A stretch of 64,000 nt of DNA from Hydrogenophaga sp. Lineage in GTDB: Bacteria > Pseudomonadota > Gammaproteobacteria > Burkholderiales > Burkholderiaceae_C. The notes beneath the pieces are model-generated. The model saw only the letters and a list, made by a program, of their open reading frames with translations. It was not told where the DNA came from and ran no database searches. The position numbers and the translations under genes are program-made. The stretch lies in NCBI RefSeq assembly GCF_030373245.1, contig NZ_JAUCZF010000005.1, positions 310,001 to 374,000 on the forward strand, in the 5' to 3' direction. Positions 31,305-39,793 of this stretch are shown one piece after another. How positions within the stretch are numbered: position 1 is the first letter of the stretch; each line of letters opens with the position of its first letter.

Positions 31305-32147
31305 TTAGTAATACTCGTGGCCACTGGGCGCATCGTCCTTGTTAAGGACCACGCCCAGAACATGGCTTCTGGAAAGCCTTGTCATAGATTCCTCGATCTC
31401 TTTCTGCGTAGACACGCCATTGCCTACCACCATCAAGACGCAGTCGACACGTGGCAGTACGGCTAATACGTCGTCAGCTGCCAGTACGGGAGGCAGATCG
31501 ATGATCACGATGCGGTCAGAATAGCGCTCACGAAACTCGCTCAAAAGCGCTGCGGTCCTGCTTGATCCAAGCAACTCAGCAGAGTTTGCAACAGATCTTT
31601 GGGTCGGCAGAACAACAAAGCGGGGAATGCCTGGGTTGACCAAAGCTTCATGAACGGGAGTGTCACCCGTCAAAACTTCGTTCAACGAAGGGGCACCACG
31701 CAAACCCAGCACGCTGGCCACCCTGGGCCGGCGCAAATCCAGATCGACCAGCAGGGAGGTTCGATCTGCCAGCTGTGCAATGCCAATCGCCAGGTTGATC
31801 GCCACAACGGTCTTGCCGGACGCCATAGAAGGTGAAGTGATGGCCAAGACCCGCCATCCATTCTCGTCCATTTTTTGAAGAACCTGGGTTCTAAGCAGGT
31901 CGAAGGCCCATGATGCGGGGTGTAATTTCTGGTGCGCAACAATGCGCTGGCTTTCAAGGTGCTCTTCGTCCAGATTTACCGTGAGCGTTTGAAGATATTG
32001 AACTTTAGGTGCTTCAACAGGGGTGGACGAATCATGTTCGAGCAATGGAGAGGGCCTGGAAGCCCCTGCACGAACTTGCCTCTCTGCGACGAGATGTCCC
32101 TCAGGACGGGTTCTGGCCTTCTCTATGGCCTGCTTGATGCGTTCCAT
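31305..32147 (-). CDS. Bacterial tyrosine-kinase-type ATPase (CpsD/CapB/Wzc C-terminal domain)
   Basis: Cytoplasmic BY-kinase that works with the Wzz-type protein encoded upstream to control chain length and export. 280 residues: a variable N-terminal linker, Walker A SPSMASGKT (105-113), Walker A' LLVDLDLRRPR (about 132-142) and Walker B VIIDLPPV. The C-terminus ends GHEYY, so only two terminal tyrosines are available for autophosphorylation instead of a long Tyr cluster. ATG at 32147, 9 nt after the wzz-like stop. Confidence 0.88.
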   Translation of the reverse strand: MERIKQAIEKARTRPEGHLVAERQVRAGASRPSPLLEHDSSTPVEAPKVQYLQTLTVNLDEEHLESQRIVAHQKLHPASWAFDLLRTQVLQKMDENGWRVLAITSPSMASGKTVVAINLAIGIAQLADRTSLLVDLDLRRPRVASVLGLRGAPSLNEVLTGDTPVHEALVNPGIPRFVVLPTQRSVANSAELLGSSRTAALLSEFRERYSDRIVIIDLPPVLAADDVLAVLPRVDCVLMVVGNGVSTQKEIEESMTRLSRSHVLGVVLNKDDAPSGHEYY

Positions 32148-32156
32148 GGACGGCCC

Positions 32157-33761
32157 TTAGCCCTGGCGGGTGGTAACAGAATTCAAAACATCCTGAAGGG
32201 GTGCCACCCATAGGTGAATGGCTAGAAGCAACAGCAGTCCGCTCGCCAGTACCATCCAGATTGCGCGTCTGCGAAAGCCCTCACTGGCCTGGAGCTCGGC
32301 TTTGGTAGAAATGTACTGAATGACCGCCAGTGGCTTCTGATTGACCGCCGCCGACAAGGCATTGGCACCCCAGACTCGGGCAAACAGCATCTCTAACATC
32401 ATGGCAAAAGCCAGCGCTGAAGCGACCGCCGCGGCAAAACCGGCGGCGACGATCTTCTTGCGGCTAGGCTTGATCGGATACTCCGGCATCAACGGTGGCT
32501 CCAGCAAAGTAAACCGCTCGGCCTGCTCACCCCCCTCCAGGTTCTCGACAACCTGGGCTGACAACAGCTGGTTTCGCAATTCCTCATACTTGGTCTGAGC
32601 GGCCTCATAGTCGCGCTCAAGTGCAGCCAATTGCTTCTCCAGCTGGGGAGCCCTGACCGCTTGCACACGCATCTGCGAGATGCTGGCCCTCAAGCTCGCC
32701 TCCTGGCTGGTCAGCAGGCCCACCCTGGATCTGGCTGCTTCCACCTGGGCTTCCAGCCTAGAAGCGGCGAGATCAGCCTGATCTCTTACCGCTGCCCTCG
32801 CAGGCGTCTGCACCCGGGGCTCGTTGATGACTGCCTGTTCCAGGCTCTGAATCCGGCGGACCAGGGAACGAACGTCCGGATGGCTCTCCGAGTACACAGC
32901 GCGCAACCCCGCCAGTTCGGCACGAGCGCGTTCCAGCTCCTGTTCGGTCTGACTCGGGCCCAGCGAGGTGACAGAACCCGGCGCCATCACTCCTCTCTTC
33001 GCAGCGGCCAAGTCCACCTCAAGTGCGCTGAGTTCACTGGACGCCAAACGACGATCCCTTTCCACATTCCGCAGGTCAGCTTGCATGGCTTGGAGTCCTC
33101 CAAGCGCGATCCCTGTGTTTTCGGGCAATCCACCGGCCTGTTGTGATTTGAAGGTCGCTATCTTTCCCTCAAGCGACTCCAACTCTTTTCTGACGCGCTC
33201 GGCTTCGACGCTGAGGAACTCCGTTGTGCGGGAAGCCTGATCCACGCGATCCTGCCGGTTGCTGGCCAGGAAGAGGTCTGCCAGCTCGCGCGTCACGGCC
33301 AAAACCTTGTCCGGATCACCGTGTTGAAACCCCAGATTGAAAGAAAGAGAGGACGCTCTTGGCGCCCAGGGCTCTCCCTGTCCACCAATCACCGCCACCG
33401 AGATGCTGCTGCGCATGGCGTTGACCACATCGGTATCGGAGAGTCCACCCCCTCCACCAACCCTTGGAAAGAGCTGATGCTCATCAGAAATGCGGATCAA
33501 GTTCTCCCGCGTCATCAACCTCTGGCGGATGAGGTTCACGCGGTCTTCGGGGCGACGCTGGATGGCTCCATCAGCCACAGCCACTTGAACCTGAGGGCCT
33601 TCCACCAGAATGGTCGCTGTGGATTCGTAGACCTTGGGCGAGATAAACGCGAACACGACAGACGCGGTCAAGACCGCGCCAAATATTAGGATCATCGCCA
33701 ATGCGCGTCGGCGCAGTATGGACAAATAGTCGTGGAAGCTGAGCTGGTAGTCACCGAACAT
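32157..33761 (-). CDS. Wzz/GNVR-type polysaccharide chain-length determinant
   Basis: A 534-residue inner-membrane protein: N-terminal Wzz domain with the first helix (ALAMILIFGAVLTASVVFAF), a periplasmic region of about 400 residues with long coiled coils (about 160-390), the GNVR-like segment before the second helix, and a C-terminal helix pair (about 440-470 and 510-530). It resembles the chain-length proteins of XrtA/PEP-CTERM-type exopolysaccharide loci. ATG at 33761. It lies between the beta-barrel gene (11-nt gap) and the BY-kinase gene (9-nt gap), the classical split Wzc pair. Confidence 0.88.
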   Translation of the reverse strand: MFGDYQLSFHDYLSILRRRALAMILIFGAVLTASVVFAFISPKVYESTATILVEGPQVQVAVADGAIQRRPEDRVNLIRQRLMTRENLIRISDEHQLFPRVGGGGGLSDTDVVNAMRSSISVAVIGGQGEPWAPRASSLSFNLGFQHGDPDKVLAVTRELADLFLASNRQDRVDQASRTTEFLSVEAERVRKELESLEGKIATFKSQQAGGLPENTGIALGGLQAMQADLRNVERDRRLASSELSALEVDLAAAKRGVMAPGSVTSLGPSQTEQELERARAELAGLRAVYSESHPDVRSLVRRIQSLEQAVINEPRVQTPARAAVRDQADLAASRLEAQVEAARSRVGLLTSQEASLRASISQMRVQAVRAPQLEKQLAALERDYEAAQTKYEELRNQLLSAQVVENLEGGEQAERFTLLEPPLMPEYPIKPSRKKIVAAGFAAAVASALAFAMMLEMLFARVWGANALSAAVNQKPLAVIQYISTKAELQASEGFRRRAIWMVLASGLLLLLAIHLWVAPLQDVLNSVTTRQG

Positions 33762-33772
33762 AGATCAAGCCT

Positions 33773-34873
33773 TCAGCGCCCAGGATAGGCGTAGATCAAG
33801 CCCGCCCGAACCGACCAACCTCTGGCAGAAGACCCGGAGGAGCCTCGGGACCAGCGGTCTTCAATGCCCAACGTCGATGACCAACGGGCGCCCAACACGT
33901 TGTCAAGGCTCAGCCCGGACACACGACCCCGACCACCCGCAACTCCCTCAGATCGGCTGTTCGTCACGGTTGCGGACAGGGTGGCGCCCTCGGCGACCTG
34001 GTAGGCCAAACGCAGTCCCAGGGCTTCGGTCCTGATGTAACCAGACGCCGTACCGGTCGCGGCAACGTCCCTCGACCATTCGACTCCAGAGGACAGGCGG
34101 CTGCCAGCGTAGGTCAGCTGCAATCCGCTCAGGGTGCCCGTGGCCGTCTGCGAACCCTTGGTCCGCGCCTGTCCCGCAAAGGCCGCGAGCGACCATTCTG
34201 GCGACAAATCACCTCGTGTGCCCGCAAGCCAGCGGATTTGTGTCGACTCTTCGCCCGCACTCAAGGGAGTTAGTCGCCTGTAGGTTGGCTCAAGAAAGTA
34301 CGCCATCCGGTCAGTGGCCTCCCACGAGAGCTGGCTGGAAACAACCAACTCGCGATAGCCCTGAAGCAAAATCGAGTCGTAGCTCACGCGGGTGCTGGCA
34401 ACATCCATGGTCAGCCGCGTGCGTTCCGTCAGCTCCTGGTTCCAGCGAGCCCCTGCCACAACCGAGCGTTCACGGCTGTCGACCGTGATTCGTCCAAGAT
34501 CCAAAAGTTGGCTGTTGCGCGTGGCCGATTCCGCCAGATTGGTGCGCAATTCGACGCCCGCCGTTGGCCAGCCGTAGGCCCAGGTGTAACCGAGGCTGGG
34601 AAAGTTGCGGCTGGGGACGAGCGCGGTGTTGCTGGATCGCTCAAGCACCGCACCCAACGACAGCCTGGATCGGTAGCGATCACCCAGTGTTTCGAGAGTG
34701 TAGTCAGGTGCTATACGCAACACCGTGGTACCGCCCGGACTGACGCTGGCCAGTGACGGATTCTCGATGCGCTCAATGCCGGACGCCACGCTTACCGACG
34801 GCTGAGCATGCGCGCTCCCCAAAGTGAGGCATGCCGTGATACCCAAGCATTGCAGCGTGGAGGTGTTCTTCAT
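33773..34873 (-). CDS. Predicted outer-membrane beta-barrel protein of the export operon
   Basis: A 366-residue precursor: signal peptide (TLQCLGITACLTLGSAHAQ) followed by repeated amphipathic strands with alternating Tyr/Trp/Arg (for example YRSRLSLGAVLERSS, RWNQELTERTRLTMDVAS), ending in an aromatic/basic strand (RAGLIYAYPGR). This is the pattern of outer-membrane beta-barrels seen next to wza/wzz genes in XrtA-type loci. It could be a porin-like outlet for the polysaccharide or a Wzi-like surface anchor. I chose the ATG at 34873, 2 nt after the export-protein stop; a TTG at 34879 is in frame. Confidence 0.75.
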   Translation of the reverse strand: MKNTSTLQCLGITACLTLGSAHAQPSVSVASGIERIENPSLASVSPGGTTVLRIAPDYTLETLGDRYRSRLSLGAVLERSSNTALVPSRNFPSLGYTWAYGWPTAGVELRTNLAESATRNSQLLDLGRITVDSRERSVVAGARWNQELTERTRLTMDVASTRVSYDSILLQGYRELVVSSQLSWEATDRMAYFLEPTYRRLTPLSAGEESTQIRWLAGTRGDLSPEWSLAAFAGQARTKGSQTATGTLSGLQLTYAGSRLSSGVEWSRDVAATGTASGYIRTEALGLRLAYQVAEGATLSATVTNSRSEGVAGGRGRVSGLSLDNVLGARWSSTLGIEDRWSRGSSGSSARGWSVRAGLIYAYPGR

Positions 34874-34875
34874 TG

Positions 34876-35436
34876 TCAAGGCACCAGAATGGTGTCACCC
34901 GGCATAAGGACAGCATTCGTGTCCAGCGAATTGCCCCGAATGAGATCGTCGTAGCGGACCTGCAACACCGTTGAACCCGAACTGGTCTGACGCAAAATCC
35001 GGATGGCATTGCCGTCAGCAAAACGGTCCAGGCCACCGGCTTGACTGAGCACTTGCAAAACTGTGGTCGATGGGGACATGAGCGTGACCGGACCCGGTGT
35101 GGCCACCTTGCCCAGCACATACACCCGGCTGCCATCGATGCCGGTGACGGCAACGGTGACGACAGCTTCACGGATGTAAGCCTTGATCTTGTCCGCAATG
35201 CGCTCTTCGGCCTGTGGCGTGGTCAAGCCAGCCACCTCCACCCGACCTGCCAAGGGAAACGTGATACTGCCGTCGGGCAGGACACGCACCTCCATGCGCA
35301 AGGCGTCTTCTCGCCAGACGGAAACCGTCAGAGCATCGCCGTGACGCAGCTTGTAAGGGGACGCCGTCTGGGCCGAGGCTGTGGTACCCAGCAAAACCAG
35401 CGACAAGAACAGAAAAAACTGTGCGGCGTATCTCAT
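34876..35436 (-). CDS. Wza-like polysaccharide export protein (short, SLBB domain)
   Basis: A 186-residue exported protein with a signal peptide (FFLFLSLVLLGTTASAQ), an N-terminal polysaccharide-export domain (YKLRHGDALTVSVWREDALR, VLPDGSITFPLAGRVEVAGL) and one SLBB domain (SRVYVLGKVATPGPVTL). It is about half the length of E. coli Wza and has no lipobox cysteine, so it may need the adjacent beta-barrel for the outer-membrane step. First gene of the minus-strand operon. ATG at 35436. Short export proteins of this type are common in XrtA/PEP-CTERM-associated loci. Confidence 0.88.
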   Translation of the reverse strand: MRYAAQFFLFLSLVLLGTTASAQTASPYKLRHGDALTVSVWREDALRMEVRVLPDGSITFPLAGRVEVAGLTTPQAEERIADKIKAYIREAVVTVAVTGIDGSRVYVLGKVATPGPVTLMSPSTTVLQVLSQAGGLDRFADGNAIRILRQTSSGSTVLQVRYDDLIRGNSLDTNAVLMPGDTILVP

Positions 35437-35511
35437 ATATGAATCCCCAAGGCAGATGTTGTGGCAACCGGTGTAGCCAAGGCATTCGGCTCCGTTTTGA
35501 GTGTCGCAGAG

Positions 35512-35527
35512 TGATGACTGGTCATCA
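35512..35527. promoter_or_regulatory. Operator-like palindrome upstream of the export operon
   Basis: TGATGAC-TG-GTCATCA, a perfect inverted repeat with 7-bp arms and a 2-nt centre, about 76 bp upstream of the export-protein ATG. A second short palindrome, TTGTACCTACAA (5-bp arms), lies at 35583-35594. The 300-nt gap between the divergent export operon and the acetyltransferase gene holds nothing else I can name; clear -35/-10 boxes were not found. The palindrome could bind a dimeric regulator controlling the operon. Confidence 0.4.
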
Positions 35528-35736
35528 GAAAGACGAAGGCCCGATTGGAAACTGCGGCAGGCTGCAGGTGCTGTGTCACAATTTGTACCTACAACAGCGA
35601 TGGTAATGCAATGCGCAGGAGGTCAAGCGTGAACAGATCGACATTCAGTCTATTTGTCTTGTCCGTTTTGCTCCAAAGGAGATAGCCTCCAACGCCGCAC
35701 ACTCGCCATGATGGCAAGGTTTTCCCATTTCCTGAG

Positions 35737-36279
35737 ATGAGTCATCAGCCACCAACAGCTCCCACGATCAGTGCCACACACCCTGACTGGGCGAGGGAGC
35801 AATTGTGCCTCTTCGAGTGGAATCCAGGCAAAAGACTGCTCGCCAGCTTGCGCGATTTCCAGCGATGGGGCAAGGCCGGGGCTTGGTGCTTACCGCTGAG
35901 GTGGTGGGCAGTGGTCAGGCACGGTTTCTGGAGTGTGACAAGCGGCGCAGACATTCCGTTGACCTGCCTCATCGGCGGCGGCCTCTTGTTGCCTCACCCG
36001 AATGGAGTGGTGATTCATCCTGAAGCCCGTATCGGCCCAAATTGCCTGATTTTCCAGCAGGTCACCCTGGGAACTGTGGGATCAGGCGGCGTACCGGTCG
36101 TAGGTGGTCATGTGGATATCGGTGCCGGGGCCAAACTACTTGGCCCAGTCGTTGTGGGTGACCATGCGGTGATTGGAGCAAACGCAGTGGTGGTCCATGA
36201 CGTGCCGGCTCACCATGTGGCCATCGGCATTCCGGCACGCTGCCGACCACGAATTCGGGACAGAATCTGCGATGAATGA
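35737..36279 (+). CDS. Serine acetyltransferase-like LbH acyltransferase
   Basis: A 180-residue left-handed beta-helix acetyltransferase. Hexapeptide repeats run from about residue 85 to the end (GVVIHPEARIGPNCLIFQQV, HVDIGAGAKLLGPVVVGDHA, VIGANAVVVHDV), ending IPARCRP as in CysE-like SAT proteins. The N-terminal helical region is shorter than in housekeeping CysE (about 270 residues). Beside polysaccharide genes it is more likely to acetylate a sugar or an amino-sugar side group than to make cysteine, which is inference. ATG at 35737 with a GAG upstream. It is divergent from the export operon, and a broken glycosyltransferase gene overlaps its end. Confidence 0.82.
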   Translation: MSHQPPTAPTISATHPDWAREQLCLFEWNPGKRLLASLRDFQRWGKAGAWCLPLRWWAVVRHGFWSVTSGADIPLTCLIGGGLLLPHPNGVVIHPEARIGPNCLIFQQVTLGTVGSGGVPVVGGHVDIGAGAKLLGPVVVGDHAVIGANAVVVHDVPAHHVAIGIPARCRPRIRDRICDE

Positions 36280-36707
36280 GACGGAAACTGGCACACTGAT
36301 AATCGATCGCAACAAGGTAGATGAACTCAGCGCCCGCCTCTTCTCTATGCTCCAAAAGAGCGACATCACGGTTTACCTAGACTCAGACTCCACTCATGGC
36401 TCCGTCTAGCTGGAAAACACCATGAGTGCGGATGTGCTGCCGCTTAGCATGCCCCAAACTTTCACCGTAGCGCGAGCGCGCAATACGAGGTTTCGTCGCG
36501 TTCTGGCCCAGCATCCAGAGACTCGATTTGTCCGGTTTGTGGACGGCGACTGCCAAGTGGTTGAGGACCGGGTGAAAGCAGCGCCTCAACACCTCAAATT
36601 CCATCTGCACCATGCGGTGGTCCGCGATGAATGTCGCGAACGGTTTCCGGAGCGCTCTATTTTCAACTGCATGTGCGAGCGGAAGTGGAACACCCCGGTA
36701 GGTAACG
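36272..36707 (+). pseudogene. Decayed GT2 glycosyltransferase (N-terminal part)
   Basis: The reading frame from ATG 36272 gives TGTLIIDRNKVDELSARLFS and TVYLDSDSTHGSV, hits an in-frame TAG (36407-36409), and continues in the same frame with TVARARNTRF, RFVRFVDGDCQVVED and ERSIFNCMCERKWNTPVG. This parallels, segment by segment, the intact GT2 enzyme at 38769-39773 (VDSGSTDDSV, TAARARNAGL, VQFMDGDC, SIYNRMCDWEWNTPLG). Homology ends near 36707, where an IS30 fragment is fused in frame. It overlaps the acetyltransferase stop by 8 nt, suggesting it was once the next gene in that operon. Confidence 0.8.
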
Positions 36708-37545
36708 CCCTCGCTGCGGGTCTGCGCACCAGGCGCCAACGCATCAAATGTCGCAAGCGCGCCCAGCCGGTCACCGACACCTTGCTCCTTGGCGTGGTCC
36801 AGCACTTTCTGGCACAAGATTGGTTGCCTTCGCAGCTAGTGGGCGCTCTCCAACGTATGTGGCCCGATGAACCCCTGCGCACCGTCTTTCAAGAAACCAT
36901 CCACACCTCCATCTACGCCATGCCCAAAGGCGAGTTGCGCCGTAACCGAATCGCCTGCCTGCGGCGAGCCAAAGCCAAGCGCATGCCGCGCAGCCGAGGA
37001 AAAGATCGCAGGGACCAGATGGCCGATCTCCCGAGTATCCATCTGAGCCCACCCAAGGCCAATGAACGGGCCTTCCCCCGTTACTGGGAGGGCGATCTCA
37101 TCAAGGGCCCAGGCAACCGCTCAGCCGAGGGCGCGCCGCTCGAACGCAGCTCTCGAGTGACGATGCTGATCAAGCTGGCCAAAACGACGGCCGCCACTTT
37201 CCAGGAAGGCTGCACGGCCAAGCTGCGCAGCAATGTCGAACCGATGCACAAGACAGTGACAGGGCCTGGAGCTGGCCCGCCAAGCCGCGCTAACCGCCAA
37301 CACTGGGTTGATGGTGTACTTCTGCAACCCGCACAGCCCTTGGCAGAACGGCTCTTGCGAGAACACCAACAGGCTAATCGTCCAGCAGCTAGCCAAGGGT
37401 CCGGCTCTGTCGGTCCACTGTCAGGAGCAGCTCGATGCGATTGCCGCCCTGCTCAATAGTCGCCGGTGCGCCATCCATGGCCTCTACCCACCCATCAGCG
37501 TCCACCAGGCCATGTGGGACAAGCTCAATCAACCTAAATCTTCAA
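36708..37545 (+). pseudogene. IS30-family transposase remnant
   Basis: Translated segments match the IS30 transposase core: RMWPDEPLRTVFQETIHTSI, IYAMPKGELRRNRIACLRRA, RYWEGDLIKGPGNRSAEG, ERSSRVTMLIKLAK, then after a frame change near 37280 VYFCNPHSPWQNGSCENTNR and QLDAIAALLNSRR. The N-terminal helix-turn-helix part is missing, and the 5' end is joined to the glycosyltransferase remnant. The frame change and truncation make it inactive. The IS5-family element begins directly after it. Confidence 0.82.
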
Positions 37546-37549
37546 TTAA

Positions 37550-38726
37550 GGAACGTCTGCAAAACCTCCCCGCTGGCACGGGAAGTGCAGTATTGAAGCC
37601 ATGAAACAAATGAGCATGAGCGAGAGCGGATTCGAGCGCAAGACCAAGAGGACGCGCAAGCGCGAGTTCCTGGACGAGATGAACCTGGTGGTGCCATGGG
37701 CCGAGCTTGTCTCGTTGATTGCCCCGCACGCGCCAGCACCGGGCGCCAAGGGCGGACGCCCGCCATTCCCCGCGCAGACGATGCTGCGCATCCACTTCTT
37801 GCAACAGTGGTTCAACCTGTCCGATCCGGCAATGGAAGAGGCGCTGTACGACACGCCGATGTTTCGTGAGTTCGCCGGTCTGGACGTGGGCGAAGACCAC
37901 CTGCCCGATGAGAGCACCATCCTGCGGTTTCGCCACCTGCTCGAAGCCCACGACCTGGGCTTGCAAATCCTGGCCACCGTCAACGCCACGCTCAGCGCCA
38001 AGGGCTTGTTGCTTAAGCAAGGGACCGTGGTGGACGCCACGCTGATTGCAGCGCCCAGCTCCACCAAGAACAGCACGGGCACACGCGACCCGGAGATTCA
38101 TCAGACCAGGAAGGGCAACCAGTGGCACCACGGCATGAAAGCGCACATTGGCGCTGACGCCGAATCGGGCCTGGTGCCCAGTGTGGCCACCACCGCGGCC
38201 AATGCGCACGACATCACGCAGGCTCACGCACTGCTGCATGGCGAGGAAACCGACATCTTCGCCGACTCGGGCTATCGGGGTGTTGAGAAGCGAGAAGAAG
38301 TTCAGGCCGAGCACCCCGATGTGAGCTGGCACGTGGCCATGATGCCGGGCAAGCGCCGGGTGCTGGACAAGATCAGGCCGATGGGCGCTGTCTTGGAGCA
38401 ACTTGAGAAGACCAAGGCGAGCATTCGGGCCAAGGTGGAGCACCCGTTTCGGGTCATCAAGCGCCAGTTTGGGTACGTCAAGGTCAAGTACCGGGGGCTG
38501 GCCAAGAACACGGCCAAATTGGTGACGCTGTTTGCGCTGAGCAATCTGTGGATGGCGCGCAAGCGGCCTTTAAGCAGGGTCCAGGGATGGTTGCGCCTGC
38601 ACACGGCCAAAGGGCCGCGAATGCGGTCGAAATCGACCTTCAAACACCGTGCAAAGCGCAGAAATTCCTGTTATCTGAATAACTGCGCATCAGCAACCGT
38701 CTCGGCGGGTGTTGTGCAGACCATCC
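37550..38726 (+). mobile_element. IS5-family insertion sequence with TTAA target duplication
   Basis: A 1177-bp element. Left end GGAACGTCTGCAAAAC; right end, read inward on the other strand, GGATGGTCTGCACAAC: an imperfect inverted repeat. TTAA is present on both sides (37546-37549 and 38727-38730), the 4-bp duplication expected for this family. It holds one transposase gene. It sits between the IS30 remnant and the intact GT2 gene, so it inserted after the older rearrangement. Insertion looks recent because repeats, duplication and reading frame are intact. Confidence 0.9.
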
Positions 38727-38734
38727 TTAAATAG
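37601..38734 (+). CDS. IS5-family transposase (DDE)
   Basis: A 377-residue transposase. It has the IS5 N-terminal DUF772-like region (RPPFPAQTMLRIHFLQQWFN, DESTILRFRHLLE) and the DDE catalytic residues in VVDATLIAAP, FADSGYRG and VEHPFRVIKRQFGYVKVKYR. Start ATG at 37601. The frame passes through the right terminal repeat, and the stop codon (38732-38734) lies just outside the element, using host sequence. The C-terminal 40-odd residues may therefore be read-through rather than native sequence, but the catalytic core is complete, so activity is plausible. Confidence 0.9.
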   Translation: MKQMSMSESGFERKTKRTRKREFLDEMNLVVPWAELVSLIAPHAPAPGAKGGRPPFPAQTMLRIHFLQQWFNLSDPAMEEALYDTPMFREFAGLDVGEDHLPDESTILRFRHLLEAHDLGLQILATVNATLSAKGLLLKQGTVVDATLIAAPSSTKNSTGTRDPEIHQTRKGNQWHHGMKAHIGADAESGLVPSVATTAANAHDITQAHALLHGEETDIFADSGYRGVEKREEVQAEHPDVSWHVAMMPGKRRVLDKIRPMGAVLEQLEKTKASIRAKVEHPFRVIKRQFGYVKVKYRGLAKNTAKLVTLFALSNLWMARKRPLSRVQGWLRLHTAKGPRMRSKSTFKHRAKRRNSCYLNNCASATVSAGVVQTILK

Positions 38735-38768
38735 GTGTGGCGCTTCCTACCAGACTCCATCCCCCTCT

Positions 38769-39773
38769 ATGTTAAAATCTTCTCGACCGCAACCAACGTT
38801 ATTGCCAGTGGTGGATATCGTCGTCATTGGGCGCAATGAAGGAAAAAGACTGGACGCCACCTTCGGGTCGATTGAAACTGCCGCTCGACGGCTGATCTAC
38901 GTGGATTCCGGATCAACCGATGACAGCGTGGCCATTGCCAAACGGTACAATGCCATTGTCGTCAACTTAGATGTCAACATTCCGTTTACAGCTGCTCGAG
39001 CCCGAAACGCGGGCTTGGCAGAGATTACTAGGCATCCACTCCCTCCTGCCTATGTGCAATTCATGGATGGCGACTGCAGTCTGTCCTCGGAATGGCTGAA
39101 ACGAGGTATCGACCACCTTGCGAGATTTCCAGCGATTGGAGCTGTTTGTGGAAGGCGGCGCGAAATACATCCAGATGCCTCCATCTATAACCGCATGTGC
39201 GACTGGGAATGGAATACGCCACTCGGTCCGACGCACGCCTGTGGCGGTGACATGCTCGTGAGGTATTCTGCGATAACGTCTGTGGGCGGCTATAGGGAAG
39301 ATGTTATTGCGGCTGAGGACAACGAGGTCTGCCAGCGGCTCATTGCGAAGGGCTGGGGTCTCTACCGCCTTGACGCAGACATGACGCACCACGATGCGGA
39401 CATGAACAGCTTTTCACAGTGGTGGAAACGTGCAGTTCGGGCGGGTCACGGATTTGCACAGGTAGGCGATCTACATCCCGGGTATTTCAGGACAGAGCGG
39501 CGGCGCGTTTGGTTCTGGAGCACTTGGGTCCCATTGACCGGGCCGATATTGTCCTTGATATGGACCCCATTGATGCTGACTGCTCCGCTCCTCTACTTGG
39601 CTTCTTTTCTAAAGTGCCTACGGAGCTTCAGGCGTGGAGACTTCTCTTGGTCCCATGCAATCAAGCTTTCGGCTCTTCTCGTGATCTCCAAATTCCCGAA
39701 CCTGCAAGGCATACTCACCTGGCGGAGAACTCGAGCCAAGCACCTCACCCCTACCATCATCGAGTACAAGTAA
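38769..39773 (+). CDS. GT2-family glycosyltransferase
   Basis: A 334-residue GT-A fold enzyme that adds a sugar to a lipid-linked oligosaccharide. Motifs: VVIGRNEGKRLDATF (nucleotide-binding), YVDSGSTDDSVAIA, the metal-binding region VQFMDGDCSL, GGDMLVRYSAITSVGGYRED and an ED acceptor motif (AAEDNEVCQRLIAKG). Two C-terminal hydrophobic segments (about 255-290) suggest membrane association. I chose the ATG at 38769; an earlier in-frame start lies within the IS5 terminal repeat. It is the intact relative of the decayed gene at 36272-36707. It is followed after 20 nt by the sugar oxidoreductase fusion. Confidence 0.88.
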   Translation: MLKSSRPQPTLLPVVDIVVIGRNEGKRLDATFGSIETAARRLIYVDSGSTDDSVAIAKRYNAIVVNLDVNIPFTAARARNAGLAEITRHPLPPAYVQFMDGDCSLSSEWLKRGIDHLARFPAIGAVCGRRREIHPDASIYNRMCDWEWNTPLGPTHACGGDMLVRYSAITSVGGYREDVIAAEDNEVCQRLIAKGWGLYRLDADMTHHDADMNSFSQWWKRAVRAGHGFAQVGDLHPGYFRTERRRVWFWSTWVPLTGPILSLIWTPLMLTAPLLYLASFLKCLRSFRRGDFSWSHAIKLSALLVISKFPNLQGILTWRRTRAKHLTPTIIEYK

Positions 39774-39793
39774 AGTCCTTGCAAAGCGAATTC

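Noticed and set aside
34876..35436. Lipoprotein export protein like E. coli Wza
   Set aside because: The signal peptide lacks a lipobox cysteine (ends TTASAQ), so acylation is not supported.
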